Shown here piece by piece: positions 16,260 through 24,360 of a stretch of DNA of 26,745 bases; positions within the stretch are counted from its first letter, which is position 1, and every line of letters begins with the position of its first letter. The stretch lies in the NCBI GenBank assembly GCA_039767595.1, contig JBDNBY010000064.1, positions 1 through 26,745 of the forward strand, read 5' to 3'. Source of the DNA: JBDNBY01 sp039767595 (GTDB lineage Bacteria; Pseudomonadota; Alphaproteobacteria; Rhodobacterales; Rhodobacteraceae). Under the pieces are notes generated by a model that was not told where the DNA came from, made no database searches, and saw only the letters and a list, made by a program, of their open reading frames with translations. Both the position numbers and the translations under genes were made by a program.

Positions 16260-17771
16260 TCACGCGTTTAGTTTTTTGGCAACGATTTGATTGACGGCCG
16301 CTGGATTTGCCTTGCCACCTGTGGCTTTCATGACTTGCCCAACGAACCAACCGGCTAATTTGGGATTGGATTTCGCTTTTTCGACTTGGGCTGGGTTCTC
16401 GGCAATGATGCGATCGACTTCAGTTTCGATGGCACCCATGTCAGTCACTTGTTTCATGCCGCGCGCGTCGACGATCTGCGCCGGGTCGCCGCCTTCGGTG
16501 TAGACGATTTCAAAGAGGTCTTTGGCGATCTTGCCGCTGATATCTCCGTTTGAAATCAAATCGATCACCCCACCAAGTTGATCTGGGGTGATGGGGCAGT
16601 CTGCCAAGGTGCGATCGTCCTTTTTTAAGCGTCCAAAGAGTTCATTGATCACCCAGTTGGCGGCCATTTTGCCATCGCGGCCGGCGGCCACTTGTTCAAA
16701 GAAGTCGGCCGAGACGACCTCGGCGGTCAGGACGCTTGCATCATATTCAGAGAGTGCGAAATCGGCGACGAACCGTGCCTTTTTCTCATCTGGTAGCTCG
16801 GGCAACGTCGCCGCAATCCCATCGACCCATGACTGTTCAATCTCAAGGGGCAGCAGGTCGGGATCGGGGAAATACCGATAATCATGCGCCTCTTCTTTTG
16901 AGCGCATTGAGCGTGTCTCTCCTTTGTCGGGATCATAGAGGCGCGTTTCTTGGTCGACGTTGCCGCCTGCCTCAACGATGGCGATTTGGCGGCGGGCCTC
17001 GACATCAATGGCCTGCTGGATAAAGCGCATTGAGTTCATGTTCTTAATTTCGCAGCGCGTGCCTAGGTATGAAAAATCCTCGGTTTCGCGGAATTTCTCA
17101 TAGTTTCCAATAGGACAGACCGATACGTTCACGTCAGCGCGCATATTACCATTTTGCATATTGCCATCGCATGTGCCCAAATATTGCAGGATTTGGCGCA
17201 GTTTGACGATATAGGCGGCGGCCTCTTCGGGGCCACGAATATCAGGACGGCTGACAATCTCCATCAGGCACACGCCCGTCCGGTTAAGATCGACAAAGGA
17301 CATGTTGGGATCCATGTCGTGGATCGATTTACCGGCGTCTTGTTCCATATGGATCCGTTCGATCCGAACACGGCGCGCAATGCCTGGCTCCATATCGACG
17401 ATCACTTCACCCTCGCCGACGATGGGATGATAGAGCTGGCTAATTTGATAGCCTTGGGGCAGATCAGGGTAGAAATAGTTTTTCCGATCAAACGCCGAAA
17501 AGAGATTGATCTCAGCCTTGAGGCCCAGACCCGTGCGCACGGTTTGTTCCACGCAATATTCATTGATCACAGGTAACATGCCGGGCATCGCGGCATCGAT
17601 AAACGAGACGTTTGCATTGGGCTCTGCGCCAAATGTCGTTGAAGCGCCCGAGAAGAGCTTGGCATTGGAGGCCACTTGCGCATGCACTTCCATGCCGATG
17701 ACGAGTTCCCAGTCTTGCTTGGCCCCTGCAATGATTTTGGGTTTGGGCGATTCAAATGTCAGATCCAACAC
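16260..17771 (-). CDS. gatB: Asp-tRNA(Asn)/Glu-tRNA(Gln) amidotransferase subunit B
   Basis: Subunit of the GatCAB complex that converts Glu-tRNA(Gln) to Gln-tRNA(Gln), and Asp-tRNA(Asn) where needed, activating the misacylated end with ATP. The 503-residue length is normal. Clear family blocks are WELVIGMEVHAQV near the N-terminus, KLFSGA, KNYFYPDLPQGYQISQ, MRADVNVSV, GTRCEIKNMNSMRFIQQAI and KEEAHDYRYFPDPDLLPL; the C-terminal tRNA-binding YqeY-like domain contains ANWVINELFGRL and NPKLAGWFVGQVMKATGGKANP. No ATG is available; GTG at 17771 is used with AGGAG nine bases upstream. GatA and GatC are not in the window. It is followed by the DUF4177-like gene and preceded by the unknown 409-residue gene, all on minus. 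Confidence 0.97.
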   Translation of the reverse strand: MLDLTFESPKPKIIAGAKQDWELVIGMEVHAQVASNAKLFSGASTTFGAEPNANVSFIDAAMPGMLPVINEYCVEQTVRTGLGLKAEINLFSAFDRKNYFYPDLPQGYQISQLYHPIVGEGEVIVDMEPGIARRVRIERIHMEQDAGKSIHDMDPNMSFVDLNRTGVCLMEIVSRPDIRGPEEAAAYIVKLRQILQYLGTCDGNMQNGNMRADVNVSVCPIGNYEKFRETEDFSYLGTRCEIKNMNSMRFIQQAIDVEARRQIAIVEAGGNVDQETRLYDPDKGETRSMRSKEEAHDYRYFPDPDLLPLEIEQSWVDGIAATLPELPDEKKARFVADFALSEYDASVLTAEVVSADFFEQVAAGRDGKMAANWVINELFGRLKKDDRTLADCPITPDQLGGVIDLISNGDISGKIAKDLFEIVYTEGGDPAQIVDARGMKQVTDMGAIETEVDRIIAENPAQVEKAKSNPKLAGWFVGQVMKATGGKANPAAVNQIVAKKLNA

Positions 17772-17848
17772 CGTGCTGTGCTCCTATATGCGTCCTATGC
17801 TCAGTGGGCGTAGGATTAGCTTTTTCACAGCGCGCTTTCAATGGTCTA

Positions 17849-19078
17849 TTAGCTTGGATGTGTTTTTGCGATCAAATCAATGCCCGAGCCAGTGAAAACC
17901 ACCGATTTCCCCTCATGGAGGCTATGCTGAAAATGCGAGACAAGATGCGCCGTGGCGCGATCATAGCCAAAGCTCAACAGATGTTCGATATTCGGGCTAT
18001 GCTCTTGTGGCGAGACAAGCGTGTTGGCCTCGGCCCAAATCAATGGGTGCAGCTCTTGGAGAGCGTCTGTGGTCAGACGTTCACATATCGCGCGAAGGGC
18101 TGTGCGATGGGCCGTGGGTATCTCAACTGTGCGTGGCGCATGGTGCAAGACCAAGGTCACATTCGCCAAGAGGCGGTTCACGGGCTCTTGGGAGGGGAAA
18201 TGCTCTAAAATATCCTCAACCGCATCGGCAAAGAATTTTACGCCCAGCTCTTGGATCACCTCAGGGCGCTGAACCAAAGCATCGAGATAGGCCCATGCGT
18301 ATTGGGCATAGCCGCAGCTGTCATAGGTGTTGGCCGCGCATTGCCGCGCTGATAGATCGAGCAGATCGCTTTGCCCTGTGCGGCGCATATCGCGGCCCAA
18401 TCGACGTGTGACATTCGTACACAGCGGCGCTTGCGTGAGGATGCGGCGCGTGTATTTGATTGCATGGTCAGCATGGCCTTCATTCATGGCATCATCACAT
18501 TGGGGAACCAAATAAATCAGCGCATCCATTTGTTCGATCAAGGCTTGCTCGAGCGACGTGCGCAATGTGACGGCTTGCATTGGCAAATTGGGGGTTTCGA
18601 TATTGCTCTTGAACAATTGCTCCATACCGTTGAGGCACATCAACGCCAAGCTCGCCGCAAAGGGGGTGTTTTTGTGATCTGTGTAGAGCGCCGCCAGCGT
18701 GTCAAAGCCAGAAAACTTGGAGAGGTCCGAACTGCGTTTTGCAAACAGCTCTGCACCATTCATAAAATCGGTCCGCGCGCCCATATAGGCACTATGCAAA
18801 AGCAGATGTCCCGCCTCAGAGCAGGTGCCATCTTTGGCCACATAGTCAAACATGTGCCCTAGATCGTCAAAACTCTCTTGGCGGATCAAGTTTTGGGCAT
18901 AGTCCATGAGGGCGGATTTCAGCGTATCTTCACTGCTTAAATCACAAGTGGGGATGATCACATTCTTAGCAAACTGTGAGGTGTGATCTTGACTACGTGG
19001 TCTTGGGGCATGGTCATGCGTCGCAGGCGAAGCGCCACGCGACGTGGCGCCTTTGGATTTTCGAAATGTGTAAAACAC
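17849..19078 (-). CDS. Hypothetical protein, predominantly helical, unrecognised
   Basis: I do not recognise this 409-residue product. No signal peptide or membrane segment is visible. The first 40 residues are basic and Ser/His/Arg-rich with low complexity; the rest is Leu/Ala-rich with pairs of amphipathic helices (for example EAGHLLLHSAYMGARTDFMN and SCGYAQYAWAYLDALVQ) that could form a TPR- or solenoid-like fold, but no consensus repeat is obvious. About ten cysteines are scattered without CxxC pairing. The start is GTG 19078, with CGGGGA seven bases upstream. A later start is possible because the N-terminal stretch covers a hairpin (19032-19050). It lies between gatB and pepN on the same strand, 78 bases upstream of gatB, which offers no functional hint. 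Real coding is supported by length and by the ordinary composition of the frame. Confidence 0.7.
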   Translation of the reverse strand: MFYTFRKSKGATSRGASPATHDHAPRPRSQDHTSQFAKNVIIPTCDLSSEDTLKSALMDYAQNLIRQESFDDLGHMFDYVAKDGTCSEAGHLLLHSAYMGARTDFMNGAELFAKRSSDLSKFSGFDTLAALYTDHKNTPFAASLALMCLNGMEQLFKSNIETPNLPMQAVTLRTSLEQALIEQMDALIYLVPQCDDAMNEGHADHAIKYTRRILTQAPLCTNVTRRLGRDMRRTGQSDLLDLSARQCAANTYDSCGYAQYAWAYLDALVQRPEVIQELGVKFFADAVEDILEHFPSQEPVNRLLANVTLVLHHAPRTVEIPTAHRTALRAICERLTTDALQELHPLIWAEANTLVSPQEHSPNIEHLLSFGYDRATAHLVSHFQHSLHEGKSVVFTGSGIDLIAKTHPS

Positions 19079-19145
19079 GACATCCCCGTTTTTGATTTGA
19101 GTTCACAAGATCCTTATGCTTTTGATTTGTGACCAAATCTGGGTC

Positions 19146-19186
19146 AGGATAGGGCCATATCTAGTGATTTTGCAAAGCCCTATCCT
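19146..19186 (-). terminator. Inverted repeat after pepN, possible terminator
   Basis: A perfect 10-bp inverted repeat, AGGATAGGGC (19146-19155) and GCCCTATCCT (19177-19186), encloses a 21-base loop ten bases after the pepN stop. No T-run follows on the minus strand, and the loop is long, so it may be a weak terminator, a 3' mRNA hairpin or an operator for the following gene. Confidence 0.35.
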
Positions 19187-19195
19187 CGATCAATG

Positions 19196-21766
19196 TTAGC
19201 CTTTGATCCGTGTGATCATTTCAAACACATCCCGAGACAGTGTTTGCGTGCCTAAAATATGTTCAAAGACGGCTTTGGCTTGGGCCTGACGGGCCTGATC
19301 AAACAGACGCCATGAGGATAATGTCCCACTCAGCCGCGCGGCCAATTGTGGATTGCCGGCGTCGGCTTTGAGGATGGCCTCTCCCATGATTTTGTAGCCA
19401 GATCCGTCACTGGCGTGCAAGGCGCTTAAGTTTTGCGCAAACCCAGCATGCAAAGAGCGGTAGCGATTTGGATTGAGGGTTGATTTTCCGCCCGTCGCCT
19501 CGGCCCCTTGGGAATGATCAAACGCGGCCGTGAGGGTTGCGGCGGCCTCTTGAGGCTTAGCGCTGCCCACCCACATGGCATAAAAGCGATCCATCACGAG
19601 ATGATCACCGTGCCACTTCTTCACAAAGGCATCGCGCGCCGCCTGCGCCTGCGGGCTATTTTGCAGGGCTGTAAAGGCCATGGAGTAATCGGTCATATTA
19701 TCAGCGGCCTCAAAATGCGCGAGAGCCGCGGCGCCATCATCCAATCGCGTCAGATAATACAGGCACATGCGGGTCAAATCCCGCTTTGCCGATTGCGCAG
19801 CATTGGGCGCATAAGGCTCTGTGATCCTCATGTCTGCCATCAAGGCCGGCCAATCTGCGGCAAGGGTCTGGGCAATTGTTGTCTTTAGCGTGTCGACCGC
19901 TGTGTAAATCGCGTCAGGATCGGGCACGTTGCCCGCTAAGCTGAGCGCACGGGCCAGCTCTTCTGATGTGGGCAAGGCCAAGAGCATCGCGCGCAAGGCG
20001 GGATCGGTGCCACTGTCCAATACAGCGTTGCGCAACGCCTCTAGATACATCGGCTGTGTATCGCTCTTGCCGGTCATGAGCTCAAAGAGGACCTGCTGCG
20101 CCAAACTGCGCCCCGCATCCCATTTGCAATAAGGGTTGGTATCATGGGCCAATAAATGCGCGTAGGTTTGGGCATCTCGCTGGGCTGTGATGCGCACAGG
20201 GGCCGAGAAATCGCGCAACAGTGACAGCGCCGGTTTGCCCTCAAATGGGCCAAAGGTGAACTGTTGCTCGGCTTGGGTCAGCTCAAGGACTTGGGTCGGC
20301 AAAATTTCCTTCCCGGCCTCGTCAATCAATCCGATCGCGATCGGCATATGCATGGGACCCATATCGGCAGGGGCATTTGCCGGTGCGCTTTGGGTCAGCG
20401 TGAGGTGATAGTGCCCGTCTTCAAATCGCTCGCGATAGCCAAGGCTCGGCGTGCCTGCGGTTTGATACCATTTGAAAAACTGCGATAAATCGCGCTGCGC
20501 TGCGCGCTCGAACACATTGATCCAATCCTCAATAGTGACGGCTTGGCCATCATGCGTGTCAAAATAGAGATCGAGCGCCGTGCGATAGGTCTGCTCGCCG
20601 ACAATGCGGCGCAGCATGCCGACCAATTCGGCGCCTTTTTCATAGACGGTGACGGTATAGAAATTATTGATCTCGACAAAACTCTCGGGTCGCACAGGGT
20701 GCGAGAGGGGGCCGGTGTCCTCTTTGAATTGGACGGTGCGAATGATATTGGCATCGTGGACGCGCTTGACCGCGGCGCTGCGCATATCTGATGTGAATTG
20801 CGCATCTCGAAACACTGTCAGCCCCTCTTTGAGGCACAGTTGAAACCAATCGCGGCAGGTGATGCGATTGCCCGTCCAATTGTGAAAATACTCATGGGCG
20901 ATGATCGCTTCGACGGCCTCAAATCGGTCATCGGTTGTTGTATCTGGGTGAGCTAACACAGCGGCACTGTTGAAAATATTAAGGCCTTTGTTCTCCATTG
21001 CGCCCATATTGAAATCATCGACGGCGACAATGTTGAAGATATCCAAATCATATTCGCGGCCATATTCCCGCTCGTCCCAGAGCATAGAGGCCTTGAGCGC
21101 CTCCATGCCAAAGGCGCATTTGCCCTCATCACCAGCCCGTACCCAGATGTTCAGCTCAACCTCTTTTCCAGAGGCTGTGGTCAAGCTGTCTGCGTGGTTG
21201 ATCAAATCACCGGCAACCAACGCAAAGAGATAGGCGGGCTTGGGCCATGGATCATGCCACACGGCATATCCATCACCGCGCTGAGTTGGATTGCCGTTTG
21301 ACAGAAGCACGGGCAGATCCCCTTCGACCCGCACTGTAAAGGGCGCCATCACATCGGGACGATCGGGGTAGTAGGTGATCTTGCGAAAGCCTTCAGGCTC
21401 GCACTGTGTGCAATACATGCCTGAGGACATATAAAGCCCCTCTAGCGCGGTGTTTTGCGCAGGGGCAATCTCAACTTCGCATTCAAAGACAAATGGTCCA
21501 TCGGGCACATCGCATCGCAGCTCAGTCTCGGTCACGATGGGGGTAATCGGCGCCCCATCAATTTTTGCACGGATAAAGGTCATATTCTCGCCGTTCAGGC
21601 AAAAGTCGCGGGCGCCGTGGAACGCAGTATTAGGCGCAAACGAAATGCGAGAGACAACGCGCGTCGCCTCGGGTGCAAGGCGAAAGGTCAAGTGAACATC
21701 GTTGATCACATAAGGGTAAGGCGTGTAATCTTTGAGAAATATCTCTTTTGGCGCGGCATCTTTCAT
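19196..21766 (-). CDS. pepN: Aminopeptidase N (M1 family)
   Basis: Broad-specificity zinc aminopeptidase completing cytosolic peptide breakdown. The 856-residue product is of E. coli PepN type (about 870). The exopeptidase motif GAMEN is at 255-259; the zinc motif HEYFH at 291-295 (HExxH) is followed by the third ligand in KEGLTVFRD (E314). The N-terminal beta domain begins with LKDYTPYPY and includes YCTQCEPEGFRKITYYPDRPDVM, a typical PepN block. The C-terminal half is helical and contains NPNRYRSLHAGFAQN. Start ATG 21766 has AGGGGATA upstream. It diverges from the photolyase gene, with an 80-base gap, and is followed by the unrecognised gene. Confidence 0.97.
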   Translation of the reverse strand: MKDAAPKEIFLKDYTPYPYVINDVHLTFRLAPEATRVVSRISFAPNTAFHGARDFCLNGENMTFIRAKIDGAPITPIVTETELRCDVPDGPFVFECEVEIAPAQNTALEGLYMSSGMYCTQCEPEGFRKITYYPDRPDVMAPFTVRVEGDLPVLLSNGNPTQRGDGYAVWHDPWPKPAYLFALVAGDLINHADSLTTASGKEVELNIWVRAGDEGKCAFGMEALKASMLWDEREYGREYDLDIFNIVAVDDFNMGAMENKGLNIFNSAAVLAHPDTTTDDRFEAVEAIIAHEYFHNWTGNRITCRDWFQLCLKEGLTVFRDAQFTSDMRSAAVKRVHDANIIRTVQFKEDTGPLSHPVRPESFVEINNFYTVTVYEKGAELVGMLRRIVGEQTYRTALDLYFDTHDGQAVTIEDWINVFERAAQRDLSQFFKWYQTAGTPSLGYRERFEDGHYHLTLTQSAPANAPADMGPMHMPIAIGLIDEAGKEILPTQVLELTQAEQQFTFGPFEGKPALSLLRDFSAPVRITAQRDAQTYAHLLAHDTNPYCKWDAGRSLAQQVLFELMTGKSDTQPMYLEALRNAVLDSGTDPALRAMLLALPTSEELARALSLAGNVPDPDAIYTAVDTLKTTIAQTLAADWPALMADMRITEPYAPNAAQSAKRDLTRMCLYYLTRLDDGAAALAHFEAADNMTDYSMAFTALQNSPQAQAARDAFVKKWHGDHLVMDRFYAMWVGSAKPQEAAATLTAAFDHSQGAEATGGKSTLNPNRYRSLHAGFAQNLSALHASDGSGYKIMGEAILKADAGNPQLAARLSGTLSSWRLFDQARQAQAKAVFEHILGTQTLSRDVFEMITRIKG

Positions 21767-21846
21767 CGGCGTATCCCCTATGTGTTGTCATTGCTCTCTT
21801 GTGATCTACGTTTGTAATGGCGAGAGGCGGATTTGCAATATCTGAT

Positions 21847-23352
21847 ATGAGCGGAACATCCATTCTATGGTTTAAACGGGATCTTCGGTTAGAGGATCAC
21901 CCCGCGCTGTGCGAAGCGGCACGGGCGGGGCGTCCGATCTTGCCATTGTTTATGATTGAACCAGCGGCTTGGGGTGCCCCAACGGCATCATCGCGACATT
22001 ACCACTTTATGGCCCAGGCCCTGCGCGCCTTGCATGATGATATCGTGGCGCTGGGCGGCACGCTGTGTGTGCGGCGGGGGCAGGCACTTGATATCCTGTC
22101 CGATTTGAAGGCAAGCCTCGGCCAGATCACGCTCTATTCTCATGAAGAAACCGGCGAAGTCTGGAGCTATCAGCGGGATCGCGCTGTGGCGCGGTGGTGC
22201 CGCGCCGAGGGCGTGACGTGGCATGAAGTGCCGCAATCTGCAGTGCAGCGGCGGTTGGCCTCGCGCAGTATGTGGCAACGGCGCTATAACGGATTTATGC
22301 AACAGCCGGTGCTGGCACGGCCGCCTGATCTGCGCTGGGCGCATGCGGGCACTCAAGGCATCCCCAGATGGGAGGACGTGAGCCGTAGTGATCCCCTGCC
22401 AGATGTGCCTCATGTGGCGACGCGAAAGATGGCCCTGTCGCGACTGAGCCATTTCCTTAATCATGGGGCGCAGACCTATCAGGCCGATATGGCGACGCCG
22501 CTGAAGGCGCCGCAGGCCTGTTCGCGCTTGTCCGAGTATTTTGCATGGGGGGTGATTTCGCCGCGCGATGTGTCGGCGCGCCTGTCTGAACACATCTCGC
22601 CAGAGCCACGACCGGCCTTTGCGCGCGGATATCGATCGTTCCAAGCGCGCCTGGCATGGCGGGATCACTTTATCCAAAAACTAGAAGATCAGCCTGATCT
22701 GGAACACCGCGCAATGCACTCAGCCTTTGAGGGGCTGCGTCCGCGCGGTCAATTCCCCGAGCGGTTGCAGGCCTTTGAGCTGGGTATGACAGGGGTGCCA
22801 TTCATTGATGCCTGTATGAGGTGCTTGCGGGAAACGGGGTGGATCAATTTTCGGGCCCGCGCGATGCTCATGTCATTTGCCGCCTATAACCTCTGGCTCG
22901 ATTGGCGCGAGGCGGGGCAGGTCCTTGCACGGTATTTTATTGACTACGAGCCGGGCATTCACTGGAGCCAAGTGCAAATGCAATCGGGTGTCACGGGGAT
23001 GAATACGATCCGCGTCTATAACCCGATCAAACAAGGCCAAGACCAAGATCCGCAAGGTATTTTTACGCGGCACTGGGTGCCAGAGCTGCGCGATATGCCT
23101 CTTGAATTTTTGCAAACGCCATGGGCTGCGCCGCTCTTTCCATCCTCATATGTGCCGCCCATCGTTGATGTAGGCGCGTCCGCCAAAGCGGCGCGCGATG
23201 TTTTGTGGGGGATGAAGCGCGACGTCAAGGGCCAGCCTGAGACCCGCGCCGTCATTGCAAAACATGCCTCTCGCAAACGCCCTGCGCCGCGGCAGCGGAC
23301 CCGTGCGGCCAAGCCGCCGCCGCAAGGTGATCAGATGAGCTTTGATTTTTGA
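21847..23352 (+). CDS. Photolyase/cryptochrome family flavoprotein
   Basis: FAD-binding protein of the DNA photolyase/cryptochrome superfamily, about 501 residues from ATG 21847. The N-terminal Rossmann (antenna) domain opens with ILWFKRDLRLEDHPAL and contains the alpha/beta core to about 130; the helical FAD domain includes RSFQARLAWRDHFIQKL, TGVPFIDACMRCLRETGWINFRARAM and NTIRVYNPIKQGQDQDPQGIFTRHWVPELRDMP. The tail is Lys/Arg/Pro-rich (residues about 470-495) and ends MSFDF. ATG 21817 would add ten residues (MARGGFAISD) outside the family pattern; neither start has a good ribosome site. The region aligned with the E. coli Trp382 loop reads GIHWSQVQMQSGVTG and differs from the classical form. 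Its TGA overlaps the ATG of a DUF2256 gene. Either CPD photolyase or a cryptochrome-like photoreceptor is possible. Confidence 0.9.
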   Translation: MSGTSILWFKRDLRLEDHPALCEAARAGRPILPLFMIEPAAWGAPTASSRHYHFMAQALRALHDDIVALGGTLCVRRGQALDILSDLKASLGQITLYSHEETGEVWSYQRDRAVARWCRAEGVTWHEVPQSAVQRRLASRSMWQRRYNGFMQQPVLARPPDLRWAHAGTQGIPRWEDVSRSDPLPDVPHVATRKMALSRLSHFLNHGAQTYQADMATPLKAPQACSRLSEYFAWGVISPRDVSARLSEHISPEPRPAFARGYRSFQARLAWRDHFIQKLEDQPDLEHRAMHSAFEGLRPRGQFPERLQAFELGMTGVPFIDACMRCLRETGWINFRARAMLMSFAAYNLWLDWREAGQVLARYFIDYEPGIHWSQVQMQSGVTGMNTIRVYNPIKQGQDQDPQGIFTRHWVPELRDMPLEFLQTPWAAPLFPSSYVPPIVDVGASAKAARDVLWGMKRDVKGQPETRAVIAKHASRKRPAPRQRTRAAKPPPQGDQMSFDF

Positions 23353-23528
23353 TGCCGCGCGGAGTGAAAAAACAAGATTTGCCGCAAAAAATCTGTGTCA
23401 CCTGCGCGCGGCCATTTACGTGGCGTAAAAAATGGGCACGCGATTGGGAAAATGTGAAATATTGCTCGAAGTCTTGCGCCACGTCTTGTGAAACATCTGG
23501 AAAGGCCGTAAAAAACCTTAGTAATTAA
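23352..23528 (+). CDS. DUF2256 small zinc-ribbon-like protein
   Basis: A 58-residue protein that reads MPRGVKKQDLPQKICVTC at its start, then ARPFTWRKKWARDWENVKYC and SKSC. The pattern K.LP.K.C..C.RPF.WR(K)KW...W..VKYCS..C is that of DUF2256. The two Cys pairs, C15-x2-C18 and C38-x3-C42 (C46 follows), would fit a zinc site. The ATG overlaps the photolyase stop (TGATG), implying translational coupling. DUF2256 genes are commonly found next to photolyase/cryptochrome genes, as recalled from many genomes, but their biochemical role is not known. The Trp- and Lys-rich middle suggests nucleic acid or protein contact (inference). It is followed 15 bases later by the C26 hydrolase. Confidence 0.85.
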   Translation: MPRGVKKQDLPQKICVTCARPFTWRKKWARDWENVKYCSKSCATSCETSGKAVKNLSN

Positions 23529-23543
23529 CTAGGGAACATTTTC

Positions 23544-24296
23544 GTGCGCAAGCCTGTCGTTGGAATTATTGGAAATCACTACTTGATCAACGATCAATAC
23601 CCCGTGCGGGCCGCGGGCGTGTTGGATTGCACAGCCGTGGCGCACGTGTGTGGTGCGACGCCAATCATTCTACCTGCGGATCCCAATTTGATTGAGGTCG
23701 CGGCGATTATGGATCTGTGCGATGGGGTGATTTTCACAGGTGGCCGGCCGAATGTGCATCCGTTAAATTATGGGCATGAAGAAACGCAGGCCCATGGTGA
23801 TTTTGACCGTGCACGAGATGAGCTTGCCCTATCGTTACTTACGGCGATGATCGAAGCGGGGCAGCCGATTTTAGGAATTTGCCGCGGGTTTCAAGAGCTT
23901 GCAGTTGCTTGCGGATGTACCTTGCACCCTGAGATCCGAGAATTAGAAGGACGGATGAATCACCGCATGCCCCCCGATGGCACGCTGGATGAAAAATTCG
24001 AGCTTCGGCACACGGTCAGCTTTGCTCAAGATGGGCTTTTCCACCAAATGATCGGCGCGCAACAGGTGTGTACGAATACGCTGCATGGGCAAGGCATTTG
24101 GGATATCGGCGACCGTGTTGTGGCCGATGGTTGGGCCGAGGATGGCACGATCGAGGCGATCTATGTTAAACAGAGCAAAGGGTTCGCTGTGGGCACTCAG
24201 TGGCATCCCGAATGGAACGCTAGCCAAGATCCCGTGTCCAAAGCGCTGTTCACGGCCTTTGGCAAGGCTGTGGCGGATTGGGCGGCCAAAGTTTAG
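23544..24296 (+). CDS. Class-I glutamine amidotransferase-like hydrolase (peptidase C26, PuuD-like)
   Basis: Cytoplasmic 250-residue hydrolase of the gamma-glutamyl-gamma-aminobutyrate hydrolase type, which breaks gamma-glutamyl bonds (for example in putrescine use). The catalytic triad is complete: nucleophile C113 in GICRGFQELAVACG, H221 and E223 in GTQWHPEW. FTGGRPNVHPLNYG (about 64-77) matches the GG-(x)-V-P-Y block of the family. The starting codon is GTG 23544 with AGGGAAC upstream. It lies 15 bases after the DUF2256 gene and 64 before the MBL gene, all on plus. No other polyamine genes are close, so the substrate cannot be named. Confidence 0.9.
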   Translation: MRKPVVGIIGNHYLINDQYPVRAAGVLDCTAVAHVCGATPIILPADPNLIEVAAIMDLCDGVIFTGGRPNVHPLNYGHEETQAHGDFDRARDELALSLLTAMIEAGQPILGICRGFQELAVACGCTLHPEIRELEGRMNHRMPPDGTLDEKFELRHTVSFAQDGLFHQMIGAQQVCTNTLHGQGIWDIGDRVVADGWAEDGTIEAIYVKQSKGFAVGTQWHPEWNASQDPVSKALFTAFGKAVADWAAKV

Positions 24297-24327
24297 TATT
24301 CACAATTATGAATTTTTCGCGGATAGT

Positions 24328-24353
24328 TCCAACTGATTTTTAAAGTTGGAGGA
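24328..24353 (+). promoter_or_regulatory. Hairpin overlapping the ribosome binding site of the MBL gene
   Basis: TCCAACT (24328-24334) pairs perfectly with AGTTGGA (24344-24350) around a nine-base loop. The second arm holds the first half of the ribosome site GGAGGA (24348-24353) of the gene starting at ATG 24361. Folding would hide part of that site, so translation might be sensitive to folding or temperature. A 7-bp stem is short, and chance is possible. Confidence 0.35.
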
Positions 24354-24360
24354 TTTTTCA

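Noticed and set aside
21988..22677. A 229-codon minus-strand frame over the photolyase
   Set aside because: Antisense shadow rich in Arg/His/Gln; the plus-strand photolyase motifs are clear.
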